Made by a program: the position numbers and the translations under genes
Source: [Pasteurella] aerogenes
GTDB lineage: Bacteria > Pseudomonadota > Gammaproteobacteria > Enterobacterales > Pasteurellaceae
Reading direction: 5' to 3'
Assembly (NCBI GenBank): GCA_900637275.1
Contig: LR134362.1
Coordinates: 992,001 to 1,056,000 of the forward strand
Length of the DNA: 64,000 nt
Notes under the pieces: generated by a model
What the model saw: the letters and a program-made list of their open reading frames with translations, nothing else
The model's database searches: none
What the model was told of the DNA's origin: nothing
In this document: piece by piece, positions 27,532 through 36,533 of the stretch
Layout of the letters: every line of letters starts with the position of its first letter
How positions within the stretch are numbered: the stretch's first letter is position 1

Positions 27532-28326
27532 CTAGTGAATCGATTCAACTGTTTGTTTTAATTCTGAAATTTGTCCGGCTAACAGAAGTGCGGTCGGATC
27601 TTCGGGACATTTTTCAATAAAAAATTCAATATCTTTTGCTGCCGCATTAAAACAGCCCATTTGTGCCAGCACCAATCCGCGATCACGAATTTCATAAGGA
27701 TCATTCGGGTTGCGCCATAATAAACTATCAATATATTTTAGGGCTTCGCTATTATGTTCTTCTCGAATTAACGTGGTTTTTGCTAATTGACTGAAACGCG
27801 CCACCAATTCTCCTTCATCCGCCGGCGCCAATTCCTCGGCAGTCAATATCGCACCAAATCCAAATGCACCTTCATATAAGGTTTGCAAATAGTCCTGCGA
27901 TACATATTTTCCATTCCAAGGATCAATAAACGCCACTTCACCATCCACATCCGCACGCAAAATTAATTGCGTTGGAAAATTCACCGGATAAATCGGCAAA
28001 TCCAAACTTTCCGCTAAATATAACACAATAGCGCCCACACTTACCGGCATTGCACAATGGGTTTCCAATACTTCATTTAAATAAAGATTAGATGAATGAA
28101 AATAACGTTCCGGATCGCAATGAAATCCCCAATCACCATACACCAATTGCAATAACCGATGAATGCGCGTTTTAGTGTCCCATTGCGGCAAAATCGCTTG
28201 ACGCGCTTTACGTACAAAAGATCCCATCAAAGAACGAATACGCCCTAACTCCTCACCATTATCATTTGCCGTGATCAAATAAAAATCCGTCATCTCGTCA
28301 TATAAGGCTTTGCGATAATACTTCAT
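27532..28326 (-). CDS. sirB1: SirB1 / YchA family protein with transglutaminase-like and TPR regions
   Basis: A 264-residue protein with a transglutaminase-like N-terminal half (the family's His region includes ETHCAMPVSVGAIVLYLAE) and a C-terminal tetratricopeptide part from about residue 180. The prmC-sirB1-kdsA order is the same as prmC-ychQ/ychA-kdsA in E. coli. The molecular role is not established. The start overlaps the prmC stop by four bases (ATGA), showing coupling. Confidence 0.88.
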   Translation of the reverse strand: MKYYRKALYDEMTDFYLITANDNGEELGRIRSLMGSFVRKARQAILPQWDTKTRIHRLLQLVYGDWGFHCDPERYFHSSNLYLNEVLETHCAMPVSVGAIVLYLAESLDLPIYPVNFPTQLILRADVDGEVAFIDPWNGKYVSQDYLQTLYEGAFGFGAILTAEELAPADEGELVARFSQLAKTTLIREEHNSEALKYIDSLLWRNPNDPYEIRDRGLVLAQMGCFNAAAKDIEFFIEKCPEDPTALLLAGQISELKQTVESIH

Positions 28327-29195
28327 GTCACATCCTCATCATTACAAGCTAAAGTCACCCGTTCATTATCCCCATAATCTTTTATGGTTTCAATCAAATG
28401 CCAACCATTCTGCGCAAAAATCGACCGCACTTTTTCGCCTTGTTGCCAACCATGTTCTAATAATAACCAGCCTTTCGATTTTAAATACGGTTTTGCTTGT
28501 TCAATTAAATGACGCAAATCCGCATAACCTTGCTCCTCCGCGATCAAGGCAGACCGCGGTTCAAAACGCACATCACCTTGGCTTAAATGTTCATCTTGCG
28601 AATCGATATACGGCGGATTGCTCACGATCACATCAAATTTTTCATCCACCTTGTCAAACCACGAACTTTGGCGAAATTCGACCTCTGGCAAATGATTGCG
28701 AATCCCGTTACGCGTCGCCAACGCCACAGCATTTGCAATAATATCCACACCTAAAATTCGCGATTTTCGACCGCACTTTTTCAACTCATCAGCCAAAGAC
28801 AACGCAATCGCGCCAGTTCCCGTGCCTAAATCTAAAATCGCAACCTCCCCTTCTGGCGGAATCTGTTTTAACGCTTGTTCCACTAAAATTTCCGTATCCG
28901 GGCGCGGAATTAACGTATCCGGCGACACCTCTAAATTTAGCGTCCAAAATGCCGTTTCGCCCAAAATATACGCCATTGGCTCGCCGCTGATTCGGCGCGC
29001 TAAAAGTGCGGTTAAATTTTGTTGCGTTTTTGCATCAATTTCGCTATCTGGAAACGCCATAATCTGCGATCTAGACTTTTGCGTAACAAATTGCAACAGC
29101 AAATTAGCATCCCATTTGGCATTGAGATAGGGATCAGATTTTCGATTTTCGCTCAGCAATATTTCGGCGTGATTAAGCCATTGTTGGTAGTTCAT
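28323..29195 (-). CDS. prmC: Peptide chain release factor N5-glutamine methyltransferase
   Basis: About 290 residues. It methylates the glutamine of the GGQ motif in release factors 1 and 2. Motif I is ILDLGTGTGAIAL, and the catalytic and substrate motif is NPPYI. The N-terminus at 29195 (MNYQQWLNHAEILL) matches family members. The reading frame remains open upstream to an ATG that overlaps the prfA stop (TAATG at 29282), so an N-terminal extension of 29 residues is possible. Its codons look like inserted palindromes rather than protein. Cotranscribed with its substrate gene prfA. Confidence 0.94.
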   Translation of the reverse strand: MNYQQWLNHAEILLSENRKSDPYLNAKWDANLLLQFVTQKSRSQIMAFPDSEIDAKTQQNLTALLARRISGEPMAYILGETAFWTLNLEVSPDTLIPRPDTEILVEQALKQIPPEGEVAILDLGTGTGAIALSLADELKKCGRKSRILGVDIIANAVALATRNGIRNHLPEVEFRQSSWFDKVDEKFDVIVSNPPYIDSQDEHLSQGDVRFEPRSALIAEEQGYADLRHLIEQAKPYLKSKGWLLLEHGWQQGEKVRSIFAQNGWHLIETIKDYGDNERVTLACNDEDVT

Positions 29196-29281
29196 GATTA
29201 TCATGGGGACACACTTTGGTGTCTGTTGTAAAGAAGGTACATTATTGATGTTTACGGACGCCGATGGCGCCCGCACAGTCA
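29195..29281 (-). repeat. Palindrome-bearing spacer between prfA and prmC
   Basis: An 87-base stretch between the prfA stop and the likely prmC start, where related bacteria have the two genes touching. It contains two short inverted repeats: GGACGCCGATGGCGCCC (29256-29272), similar to the terminator arm at 25618-25636, and GACACACTTTGGTGTC (29209-29224). No T run follows either on the minus strand, so termination is not expected. Confidence 0.5.
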
Positions 29282-30364
29282 TTAATTATTGTCCGCCAAC
29301 GCGGCTAATTGATCCGCTTGATATTCTGTGATAATCGGTTGAATTAATTCATCAATTTTACCGTTCATCACTTCATCCAGACGATAAAGCGTTAAATTGA
29401 TGCGGTGATCTGTTACACGCCCTTGCGGATAATTATAGGTTCTAATTTTATCCGAACGATCGCCGGATCCCAATAAATTACGACGGGTGTCTGCCTGTTC
29501 TGCCGCTTGTTTTTCTTGTTCCGCTTGCACGATACGAGACGCTAATACCGACATCGCTTTAGCTTTATTTTTATGTTGCGAACGCTCATCTTGGCATTCC
29601 ACGACAATACCGGTCGGAATGTGGGTGATACGCACCGCAGAATCCGTGGTGTTAACGTGCTGTCCACCCGCACCAGAGGAACGATAAGTATCAATACGTA
29701 AATCTGCTGGATTAATTTCCGGCATCTCACTTTCCGGTAATTCCGGCATCACCGCTACAGTACAAGCAGAGGTATGAATGCGCCCTTGCGATTCGGTTTT
29801 TGGGACGCGTTGTACACGGTGACCACCAGATTCAAATTTCAATTGTCCATACACTCCGTCACCGCTAATTTTAACAATCACTTCTTTATAGCCACCTTGC
29901 TCACTTTCGTTGGCGCTTAACATTTCAACGCGCCAACGTTTACTTTCGGCATAGCGGCTATACATCCGGAATAAGTCTCCAGCAAAAATCCCAGCTTCAT
30001 CTCCCCCGGTTCCAGCACGAATTTCCAAATAACAGTTATATTCATCGTTTGGATCTTTTGGTAATAGTAAAATTTGTAGTTGTTGCTCAATTTGTTGTAG
30101 TTCCGCTTTGGACTCTTCGATCTCCAACTCCGCCATTTCTTTCATTTCAGGATCATCTAATAATAATTGTGCTTCTTCTAAATTATTATTCAATTGTTTC
30201 CAACGAGAAAAACATTTAACCACATCTTCTAATTGTGCATATTCTTTGGAATAGGCTCTAAATTTCTCTTGATCATTGATAACAGATGGATCGCCCAATA
30301 AGGCTTCCAGTTCTTCGTGGCGTTCATTTAGACTATCTAATTTACTGATAATTGAGGCTTTCAT
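29282..30364 (-). CDS. prfA: Peptide chain release factor 1
   Basis: A 360-residue factor that recognises UAA and UAG stop codons. The GGQ motif that triggers peptide release is at 233-235 (SSGAGGQHVN), and the codon-recognition tripeptide is P188-K189-T190, where E. coli has PAT. The first base of its stop codon region overlaps a potential upstream start for prmC (TAATG). The length equals the E. coli protein. It leads the prfA-prmC-sirB1-kdsA group. Confidence 0.98.
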   Translation of the reverse strand: MKASIISKLDSLNERHEELEALLGDPSVINDQEKFRAYSKEYAQLEDVVKCFSRWKQLNNNLEEAQLLLDDPEMKEMAELEIEESKAELQQIEQQLQILLLPKDPNDEYNCYLEIRAGTGGDEAGIFAGDLFRMYSRYAESKRWRVEMLSANESEQGGYKEVIVKISGDGVYGQLKFESGGHRVQRVPKTESQGRIHTSACTVAVMPELPESEMPEINPADLRIDTYRSSGAGGQHVNTTDSAVRITHIPTGIVVECQDERSQHKNKAKAMSVLASRIVQAEQEKQAAEQADTRRNLLGSGDRSDKIRTYNYPQGRVTDHRINLTLYRLDEVMNGKIDELIQPIITEYQADQLAALADNN

Positions 30365-30454
30365 TTACTCTAAACCTTATAAAATACAAATAAAAAATCA
30401 GGCTATTCTAGCATGAATTCATCAAAAATTTATCGCTCCATGCAAAAATTACGC

Positions 30455-30488
30455 CAAAAAAGAAGGCTTTTAGTCACCTAAAAGCCTT
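30455..30488 (-). terminator. Terminator after slyB-like gene
   Basis: AAGGCTTTTAG and CTAAAAGCCTT form a stem at 30463-30488. On the minus strand it is followed by TTCTTTTTT, 24 bases after the stop codon. Confidence 0.85.
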
Positions 30489-30511
30489 ATGCAAAGAATA
30501 ATTATTCAGAA

Positions 30512-30973
30512 TTAGAGTGCGGATACGTTTAAGGTTGAACCACCAACAATACGAACACGGGCGCCCGGAACTAAAGATGCATCGTATTTTTGTACCACAA
30601 CGATCTCTTTTCCGTCATCTTTACGAATAACCAGTTCTAATGAGTTCACTTGGCTCATTTTTTCTTCAACTTTGCTACCAATCATAGCGCCGGCAATCGC
30701 ACCAACAGCAGAAGCAATCGCTTTACCTGTACCGCCGCCAATACCGGAACCGGCAATACCACCTAACGCGCCGCCACCAACAGTACCGATAACGCCTTGA
30801 TTATCCGCTTGGATTTTTACTTCACGAGCAGAAACGATCGTACCATAACTAATTGAACGCGCTTCTTTTGATTGATCACCAGAATAAACATTACCGCTAT
30901 AAATGTCTTGGTTGGCACAACCAGCTAATCCTAAACTCATTAAAATTGCGAATGCCAATGTGATTTTTTTCAT
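30512..30973 (-). CDS. slyB: Outer-membrane lipoprotein, SlyB / Pcp family
   Basis: A 153-residue lipoprotein. The signal peptide ends in lipobox LAGC with Cys19 as the lipidated residue. A glycine-zipper segment (GTVGGGALGGIAGSGIGGG, about 64-82, continuing to 97) can insert in membranes, and a C-terminal beta domain ends in VRIVGGS. This is the SlyB/Pcp family (17 kDa antigen fold). It lies next to a smaller lipoprotein gene with a similar C-terminal domain. Likely exported by LolCDE, since residue 2 after Cys is Ala, not Asp. Confidence 0.93.
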   Translation of the reverse strand: MKKITLAFAILMSLGLAGCANQDIYSGNVYSGDQSKEARSISYGTIVSAREVKIQADNQGVIGTVGGGALGGIAGSGIGGGTGKAIASAVGAIAGAMIGSKVEEKMSQVNSLELVIRKDDGKEIVVVQKYDASLVPGARVRIVGGSTLNVSAL

Positions 30974-31005
30974 AAAAATCCTCTAATATTGAATGTTAAA
31001 ACAAA

Positions 31006-31329
31006 CTATTGTCCACTTCTCGACGCCCAAACGCGAGATTTAGAGCGAGAAATGTTATCTACGGTTGTCGCACCTTGATCATCTTGAGAAACGCGAACAC
31101 AAGCACCAACCACTAAATCTGAATCATAAGCTTGAGTCAGATTTAAGGTCTCTACTTGACCTTCTGAACTATCGCAGTTATTTTTGCGAATAGTTAATTT
31201 CAAATTGTTTCCTTCATAAGCGCTAAACAAAATCTCACCATTGTAAGAATTATCATCCGCTTTATTTGATGAACACGCCGCTAAACCTAAACTTAATACT
31301 GCAACTAACGCTAACGTTGTTTTTTTCAT
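31006..31329 (-). CDS. Small lipoprotein related to SlyB C-terminal domain
   Basis: A 107-residue lipoprotein with lipobox LAAC and Cys19 followed by Ser-Ser. No glycine zipper is present. Residues about 45-80 (LKLTIRK...AYDSDLVVGACVRV) echo the C-terminal domain of the adjacent SlyB-like protein (LELVIRK...YDASLVPGARVRI), so it looks like an old partial duplication. Two further cysteines (about 51 and 77) could form a disulfide in the periplasm. The gene starts only a few bases after the yecM stop. Function unknown. Confidence 0.82.
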   Translation of the reverse strand: MKKTTLALVAVLSLGLAACSSNKADDNSYNGEILFSAYEGNNLKLTIRKNNCDSSEGQVETLNLTQAYDSDLVVGACVRVSQDDQGATTVDNISRSKSRVWASRSGQ

Positions 31330-31334
31330 TGGTT

Positions 31335-31922
31335 TTAAACCTCGATTACTTTCTTAATATTATATGGGTGAACCTTAATACAAGTATAATTAGAAGATGA
31401 ATTTCTTAATTTTACTGCAATCGAAGGATTTGGTAATTGCTCCCCTTCGACTTTTGGTTCGCTTACTTTGACAGTTAATTCATTTAAATTGTTCCACAAA
31501 AACGCATCTTCTATCCGATTAACCCATTGCGCTACGCTTTCATTAGGTAAAAACGGGATCACAACTTCAATATGTTCCCATGTATTTTCCGGATAATCAT
31601 GTTTTTTAGGAAACGGTAACTCAATAATATTGACTTCCCGATTAGCGAAAAACAGCGGTATATCCAACTCAATTAGATAAATCACACGCCCATTGACAAT
31701 ATTATCGCCCAAAATTCTACCGCACTTTGTCAGCGCTGTCAGCCAATCTTCCGCATCTTTACATTGATTTACTCTTATTGCCAAATGATCAATTTCGTAA
31801 TCCGCCAAGGAAATTCGCATCGTTTGCGCCAACTGCAAAATTTGCGCTTCAAAGCGGATAAAATCGGATAAAGTTTTACCATTTTGAGTAAATAACGGAT
31901 GATTTTGATTAAAAATAGTCAT
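31335..31922 (-). CDS. yecM: YecM-family protein (VOC-like fold)
   Basis: A 195-residue protein of the YecM family. It has the glyoxalase/VOC-like pattern DHLAIRV near residue 49 and HIEVVIP near 119, which supply metal-ligand type His and Glu residues. The catalytic role is unknown. The ATG at 31922 has AGGA just upstream; the longer frame adds 15 residues. It is divergent from argS; in E. coli yecM is also next to argS. Confidence 0.87.
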   Translation of the reverse strand: MTIFNQNHPLFTQNGKTLSDFIRFEAQILQLAQTMRISLADYEIDHLAIRVNQCKDAEDWLTALTKCGRILGDNIVNGRVIYLIELDIPLFFANREVNIIELPFPKKHDYPENTWEHIEVVIPFLPNESVAQWVNRIEDAFLWNNLNELTVKVSEPKVEGEQLPNPSIAVKLRNSSSNYTCIKVHPYNIKKVIEV

Positions 31923-32005
31923 TTTTTCCTGTGTTATCTTTTCTGAAACATGAAACAACGGTATCATAACGGATTATTTTAATAATTCAACATTAGGTAT
32001 AAACA

Positions 32006-33739
32006 GTGAATATTCAATCTATTTTAGCCGACAAAATCAAACAAGCGATGATCAACGCCGGCGCTGATGAACAATGTGACGCTCTTATTCGCCAATCAAG
32101 TAAAGCGCAGTTTGGTGATTACCAAGCAAACGGAATTATGGCAACCGCCAAAAAATTGGGTAAAAACCCACGTGAATTTGCCCAAAATGTGTTGGATGTC
32201 GCGGAATTAAGCGGTATCGCTGAAAAAACGGAAATTGCCGGTCCTGGATTTATTAATATTTTCTTAGATAAAAACTGGTTAGCGAATGCCTTAAATCAAG
32301 CACTTAGCGAGAAGAATTTGGGCATAAGTGCGGTGGAAAAACAAACGATTGTCGCCGATTATTCCTCTCCGAATGTTGCCAAAGAAATGCACGTAGGACA
32401 TTTGCGTTCAACGATCATCGGCGATGCGGTGGTACGTACACTAGAATTTTTGGGTCACAACGTTATCCGCGCCAACCATGTTGGTGACTGGGGAACGCAG
32501 TTCGGTATGTTGATTGCTTATTTGGAAAAAATGGAAAATGAACACGCCTCCGAAATGGAACTAAGCGACTTGGAAGCCTTTTATCGCGCGGCAAAAGAAC
32601 ATTACGACAGCGATCCGGTATTTGCAGAAAAAGCGCGTGGTTATGTCGTAAAATTACAAGGTGGAGATGAATACTGCCGCACGATGTGGAAAAAATTGGT
32701 GGATATCACCATGCAACAAAACCAACGCAACTACAATCGCTTAAATGTAACCTTAACAGAAAAAGACGTAATGGGCGAAAGTTTGTATAACCCAATGCTG
32801 CCGGGAATTGTCGCTGATCTGAAAGCACAAGGTTTAGCGGTAGAAGATGACGGTGCCTTAGTTGTCTATTTGGACGAATTTAAAAATAAAGAAGGCGATC
32901 CAATGGGCGTGATCGTACAGAAAAAAGATGGTGGATTTTTATACACCACCACAGATATTGCTGCAGCAAAATATCGTTATGAAACCTTAAAAGCCGACAG
33001 AGCCTTAGTTTTTTCTGATACACGCCAAAGCCAACATATGCAACAAGCCTGGCTTATCACACGTAAAGCCGGTTATGTGCCGGACAGTTTCCAATTGGAA
33101 CACAAAAACTTTGGTATGATGCTTGGCAAAGACGGGAAACCATTTAAAACTCGTAGCGGTGGCACCGTAAAACTCGCAGATTTATTAGATGAAGCCATTG
33201 AACGGGCAGAAAAATTAATTGACGAAAAAAGCACCGCACTTTCTGTCGAAGAAAAAGCGGCGGTAGTTGACGCTGTGGGTATTGGTTCAGTGAAATATGC
33301 CGATTTATCCAAAAATCGTACCACAGATTACGTGTTTGACTGGGATAATATGCTAAGTTTCGACGGAAACACCGCGCCTTATATGCAATATGCTTATACC
33401 CGCATCCGCTCAATTTTTAATAAAGCACAATTGAACGAAAGCCAAGTGATTGATGCCAAAATGAGTTTAAACGCGGAACAAGAGAGAACCTTAGCGATTA
33501 AATTATTACAGTTTGAAGAAGCGGTACAACTTGTGGCAAAAGAAGGTTCACCACATATTCTTTGCGCCTATTTGTATGAATTAGCAGGGATTTTCTCCAG
33601 TTTCTACGAACATTGTCCGATCTTAAATCATGATGATGAACTGGTGAAATTAAGTCGTTTAAAATTGGCATTGTTAACGGAAAAAACCTTGAAACAAGGC
33701 TTAGATTTACTCGGCATTAAAACCGTCGAGAAAATGTAA
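32006..33739 (+). CDS. argS: Arginyl-tRNA synthetase
   Basis: A 577-residue class I synthetase, the same length as E. coli ArgS. The N-terminal tRNA-binding Add1 domain is followed by the HIGH-type motif in MHVGHLRSTIIGD. The KMSKS region is degenerate, as usual in this family (MMLGKDGKPFKTRSGG). The C-terminal anticodon-binding domain ends in a DALR-type fold (LLGIKTVEKM). The start is GTG at 32006, with TAGGTA upstream. The promoter lies in the 83-base gap shared with yecM. A terminator follows. Confidence 0.98.
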   Translation: MNIQSILADKIKQAMINAGADEQCDALIRQSSKAQFGDYQANGIMATAKKLGKNPREFAQNVLDVAELSGIAEKTEIAGPGFINIFLDKNWLANALNQALSEKNLGISAVEKQTIVADYSSPNVAKEMHVGHLRSTIIGDAVVRTLEFLGHNVIRANHVGDWGTQFGMLIAYLEKMENEHASEMELSDLEAFYRAAKEHYDSDPVFAEKARGYVVKLQGGDEYCRTMWKKLVDITMQQNQRNYNRLNVTLTEKDVMGESLYNPMLPGIVADLKAQGLAVEDDGALVVYLDEFKNKEGDPMGVIVQKKDGGFLYTTTDIAAAKYRYETLKADRALVFSDTRQSQHMQQAWLITRKAGYVPDSFQLEHKNFGMMLGKDGKPFKTRSGGTVKLADLLDEAIERAEKLIDEKSTALSVEEKAAVVDAVGIGSVKYADLSKNRTTDYVFDWDNMLSFDGNTAPYMQYAYTRIRSIFNKAQLNESQVIDAKMSLNAEQERTLAIKLLQFEEAVQLVAKEGSPHILCAYLYELAGIFSSFYEHCPILNHDDELVKLSRLKLALLTEKTLKQGLDLLGIKTVEKM

Positions 33740-33760
33740 CCATTCAAATCCCATTAAAAA

Positions 33761-33786
33761 AAGCGCATTTCAATGCGCTTTTTTTG
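33761..33786 (+). terminator. Terminator after argS
   Basis: AAGCGCATT and AATGCGCTT form a stem with a short loop, followed by TTTTTTG, 22 bases after the argS stop. Confidence 0.88.
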
Positions 33787-33882
33787 TTTGGATATTATCG
33801 AAATAACAAAAACCTGTTGATGAAACGAACTATTTTGTTCATTAAGCTAAAAACAATTTATCGAAATATCAATAAGTTGCCA

Positions 33883-34974
33883 CTAGATCACCTGAATAAG
33901 CACGTCACTTTCCGTTTCTTTCTCTAATAACCGACCGACTTCAATTAATTGGATACCATCTTCTTCTGCGATGGTTTTGACTTGCTGTTCCGCTTCTGGT
34001 TTGACAGCAATTAATAAACCGCCGGAAGTTTGCGGATCACAAAGTACCGCTTTTTGCAGCTCCGTCATTGGGCCGATTTTGTGTCCATAACTATCAAAGT
34101 TACGTTCAGTTCCCCCCGGTACGCAACCTTTTTCAATATAACGCTCAACGCCATCTAACGTTTTGATTTTACTGAAATAAACTTCTGCGTGTAAATTGGA
34201 ACCCTCACAAATCTCACTTAAATGTCCCAATAAACCGAAACCGGTCACATCCGTCATGGCAGTTACCGCATCTAATTCAGCAAATCGGCTGCCAATACTG
34301 TTCATTTTGCACATCGTTTCTGTTGCTAAACCTTGATGTGCCGCTTTTAATTTGCCTTTTTTCTCAGCTGTCGTTAATATGCCGATACCTAAAGGTTTGG
34401 TTAAAAATAATTTACAACCTGCTTGCGCCGAGTTGTTTTTCTTCACTTTTTCCGTACTGATCACCCCAGTCACTGCCAAACCGAAAATCGGTTCCGGAGC
34501 ATCAATAGAATGCCCACCGGCAAGTGCGATCCCAGCCTGTTGGCAAGCAAAACGTCCACCATCCACAATACGCTGCGCCACTTCCGCTGGCAATACTTTA
34601 ATCGGAAAACCTAACACCGCAATTGCCATAATCGGTTTACCGCCCATGGCAAAAATATCACTGATGGCATTGGTAGCGGCAATTCGTCCGAAATCAAAAG
34701 GATCATCGACAATCGGCATAAAAAAGTCAGTAGTACTGATAATCCCTACGCCATTACCAATATCATAAACCGCGGCGTCATCTTTCGTTTCATTGCCCAC
34801 TAATAAATGTGGATCAACAAATTTTTCCATGTTGGAATGCAAAATCGTCTCTAATACTTTAGGCGAAATTTTACAACCACAACCGGCGCCATGACTGTAT
34901 TGGGTCAAACGAATCGTATGGGCAACAGTCTTATTTAATTCACTTTGAATATCCTGTAGATCTTCGTTTTGCAT
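33883..34974 (-). CDS. selD: Selenide, water dikinase
   Basis: A 363-residue enzyme that makes selenophosphate from selenide and ATP for selenocysteine and selenouridine synthesis. The glycine-rich P-loop-like start YSHGAGCGCKISP carries the active-site position as Cys32, with codon TGT at 34879-34881. H. influenzae SelD is known to use selenocysteine (TGA) there. ATP-binding blocks GNETKDDAAVYD, TTDFFMPIVDDPFDFGRIA and MTDVTGFGLLGHL are intact. AAGGAG precedes the ATG. No other selenium gene lies nearby. Confidence 0.96.
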   Translation of the reverse strand: MQNEDLQDIQSELNKTVAHTIRLTQYSHGAGCGCKISPKVLETILHSNMEKFVDPHLLVGNETKDDAAVYDIGNGVGIISTTDFFMPIVDDPFDFGRIAATNAISDIFAMGGKPIMAIAVLGFPIKVLPAEVAQRIVDGGRFACQQAGIALAGGHSIDAPEPIFGLAVTGVISTEKVKKNNSAQAGCKLFLTKPLGIGILTTAEKKGKLKAAHQGLATETMCKMNSIGSRFAELDAVTAMTDVTGFGLLGHLSEICEGSNLHAEVYFSKIKTLDGVERYIEKGCVPGGTERNFDSYGHKIGPMTELQKAVLCDPQTSGGLLIAVKPEAEQQVKTIAEEDGIQLIEVGRLLEKETESDVLIQVI

Positions 34975-35067
34975 AGCTCACTCCTTGTTGAATGGAATTA
35001 TTTTCATTATATCGCTATTTCTGTAAAAGTGCGGTGCTTTTTTACAAAATTTTCCCATCAATCTGAT

Positions 35068-35090
35068 AAAAAAAGGAGCATCACTGCTCC
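35068..35090 (-). terminator. Terminator after nhaA
   Basis: GGAGCA-N4-TGCTCC stem (35075-35090), followed on the minus strand by a T run, 10 bases after the nhaA stop. Confidence 0.87.
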
Positions 35091-35100
35091 TTTTCTCGAC

Positions 35101-36294
35101 TTATTGTGCCACACCCACTTTCGCCTCTACCGGCGCGGAAGTGAACATTTTTAGTAACAAGTAACCGATCACTGCCGATAATCCCGAACCGATCAAAATA
35201 CCAAGACGGGCAAACGCAGTCGTTTCACTTCCGCCTTCACCACCAAATGCCAGTCCGGCAAGGAACATGGACATCGTGAAACCGATTCCGCAAAGTACCG
35301 CTACCGCAAAAATTTGTTTGAAATTGATACCTTGTGGTAATTTAGCCAACTTAAATTTTACCGATAAATAACTAAACAAAAATACGCCGATCGGTTTTCC
35401 TAGCAATAAACCTAATGCCACCCCCAAAGTTAATGGCGACGTTAAGGTTTCTAACCCCATACCGGTTAAGCTCACGCCTGCATTGGAGAACGCAAAAAAT
35501 GGTAAAATGAAAAACGAACACCAAGGCGCTAAGGCGTGTTCCAAATCATGTAGCGGTTTAGCTCCGCGGCGCGCTTTCAACGGTACACAAAAACCGATAA
35601 TCACGCCGGCAAGCGTGGCGTGAACGCCGGATTTTAACACCGATGCCCACAACACCGTTCCCACCACCATATAGGCACTGATTGAACCGACATTGCGGAT
35701 ATTCATCCCGATTAATACTACAATGGATATCGCCGCGGTAATTAACGCGGTGGTACTTAAATCATGGGAAAAGAACAAGGCAATGACCACAATCGCCCCT
35801 AAGTCATCGATGATCGCAAGTGCCAATAAGAAAATTTTCAATGCAAAGGGAACCCGTTTGCCTAACAGCGCCAATACGCCGAGCGCAAAAGCAATATCCG
35901 TTGCCATTGGGATTGCCCAACCTTGTTGAAAGTCCGGAAAATCACGGTTAATAAACCAATAAACCAACGCCGGTACTACCATACCGCCAAGCGCGCCCAT
36001 TGCTGGAAAAATCGCCCGTTGATAACTGGAAATAGCACCTACCAGCAATTCTCGTTTAACCTCAAGTCCAACTAAAATGAAGAAAATGGCCATAAACCCA
36101 TCATTCACCCACATCAATAATGGTTTATTAATACTAAAAGCACCAATTTGAATGACCACCGGAAGATCAAGAAAATCAAAATAGAAATGACTTAATGGCG
36201 TATTCGCCAATAAAATTGCCAACGCGGCAAAGGCTAATAACAACACACCGCTCGCCGCTTCCAGTTTCATGAAGTACTTTATATATTGAACCAT
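35101..36294 (-). CDS. nhaA: Na+/H+ antiporter NhaA
   Basis: A 397-residue inner-membrane antiporter with about twelve helices. It exports sodium in exchange for protons and protects against salt and alkaline stress. The transport aspartates D163 and D164 (ALAIIDDLGAI) and D133 (PMATDIAFALG) sit at the same residue numbers as in E. coli NhaA. The upstream gap contains an uptake signal and the terminator of the lipoprotein gene behind it, so nhaA is its own unit. The E. coli activator gene nhaR is not adjacent. Confidence 0.97.
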   Translation of the reverse strand: MVQYIKYFMKLEAASGVLLLAFAALAILLANTPLSHFYFDFLDLPVVIQIGAFSINKPLLMWVNDGFMAIFFILVGLEVKRELLVGAISSYQRAIFPAMGALGGMVVPALVYWFINRDFPDFQQGWAIPMATDIAFALGVLALLGKRVPFALKIFLLALAIIDDLGAIVVIALFFSHDLSTTALITAAISIVVLIGMNIRNVGSISAYMVVGTVLWASVLKSGVHATLAGVIIGFCVPLKARRGAKPLHDLEHALAPWCSFFILPFFAFSNAGVSLTGMGLETLTSPLTLGVALGLLLGKPIGVFLFSYLSVKFKLAKLPQGINFKQIFAVAVLCGIGFTMSMFLAGLAFGGEGGSETTAFARLGILIGSGLSAVIGYLLLKMFTSAPVEAKVGVAQ

Positions 36295-36483
36295 TTACCC
36301 TCCCAAAAACAAAATATAAAGAATATAAGTGTATGATTTACTTTGTTTTAACATAAATAACTTAGCTTGGTCAAGGTAAATAGGAAAATCTCGTAAAGAA
36401 GCTAGGAAAAATGGTGAAATAAACTCAATTAAACAAAAAATAAGAATAAAAGTGCGGTCATTTTTTATTCCGTTTTCTTTCAT

Positions 36484-36514
36484 AAAAAAAGCCACTAAAT
36501 TCTCGTTTAGTGGC
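36484..36514 (-). terminator. Terminator after the coiled-coil lipoprotein gene
   Basis: GCCACTAAA and TTTAGTGGC form a stem at 36491-36514, followed on the minus strand by a T run. Confidence 0.88.
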
Positions 36515-36533
36515 TTTTTAATTTCATGAACAA

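Noticed and set aside
28325..28741. 138- and 144-codon plus-strand frames opposite prmC
   Set aside because: They are antisense shadows of a well-conserved gene and lack ribosome sites and known motifs.
36295..36495. 66-codon minus-strand frame upstream of nhaA
   Set aside because: It runs through an uptake signal and the terminator of the neighbouring gene, so it is not a likely protein.
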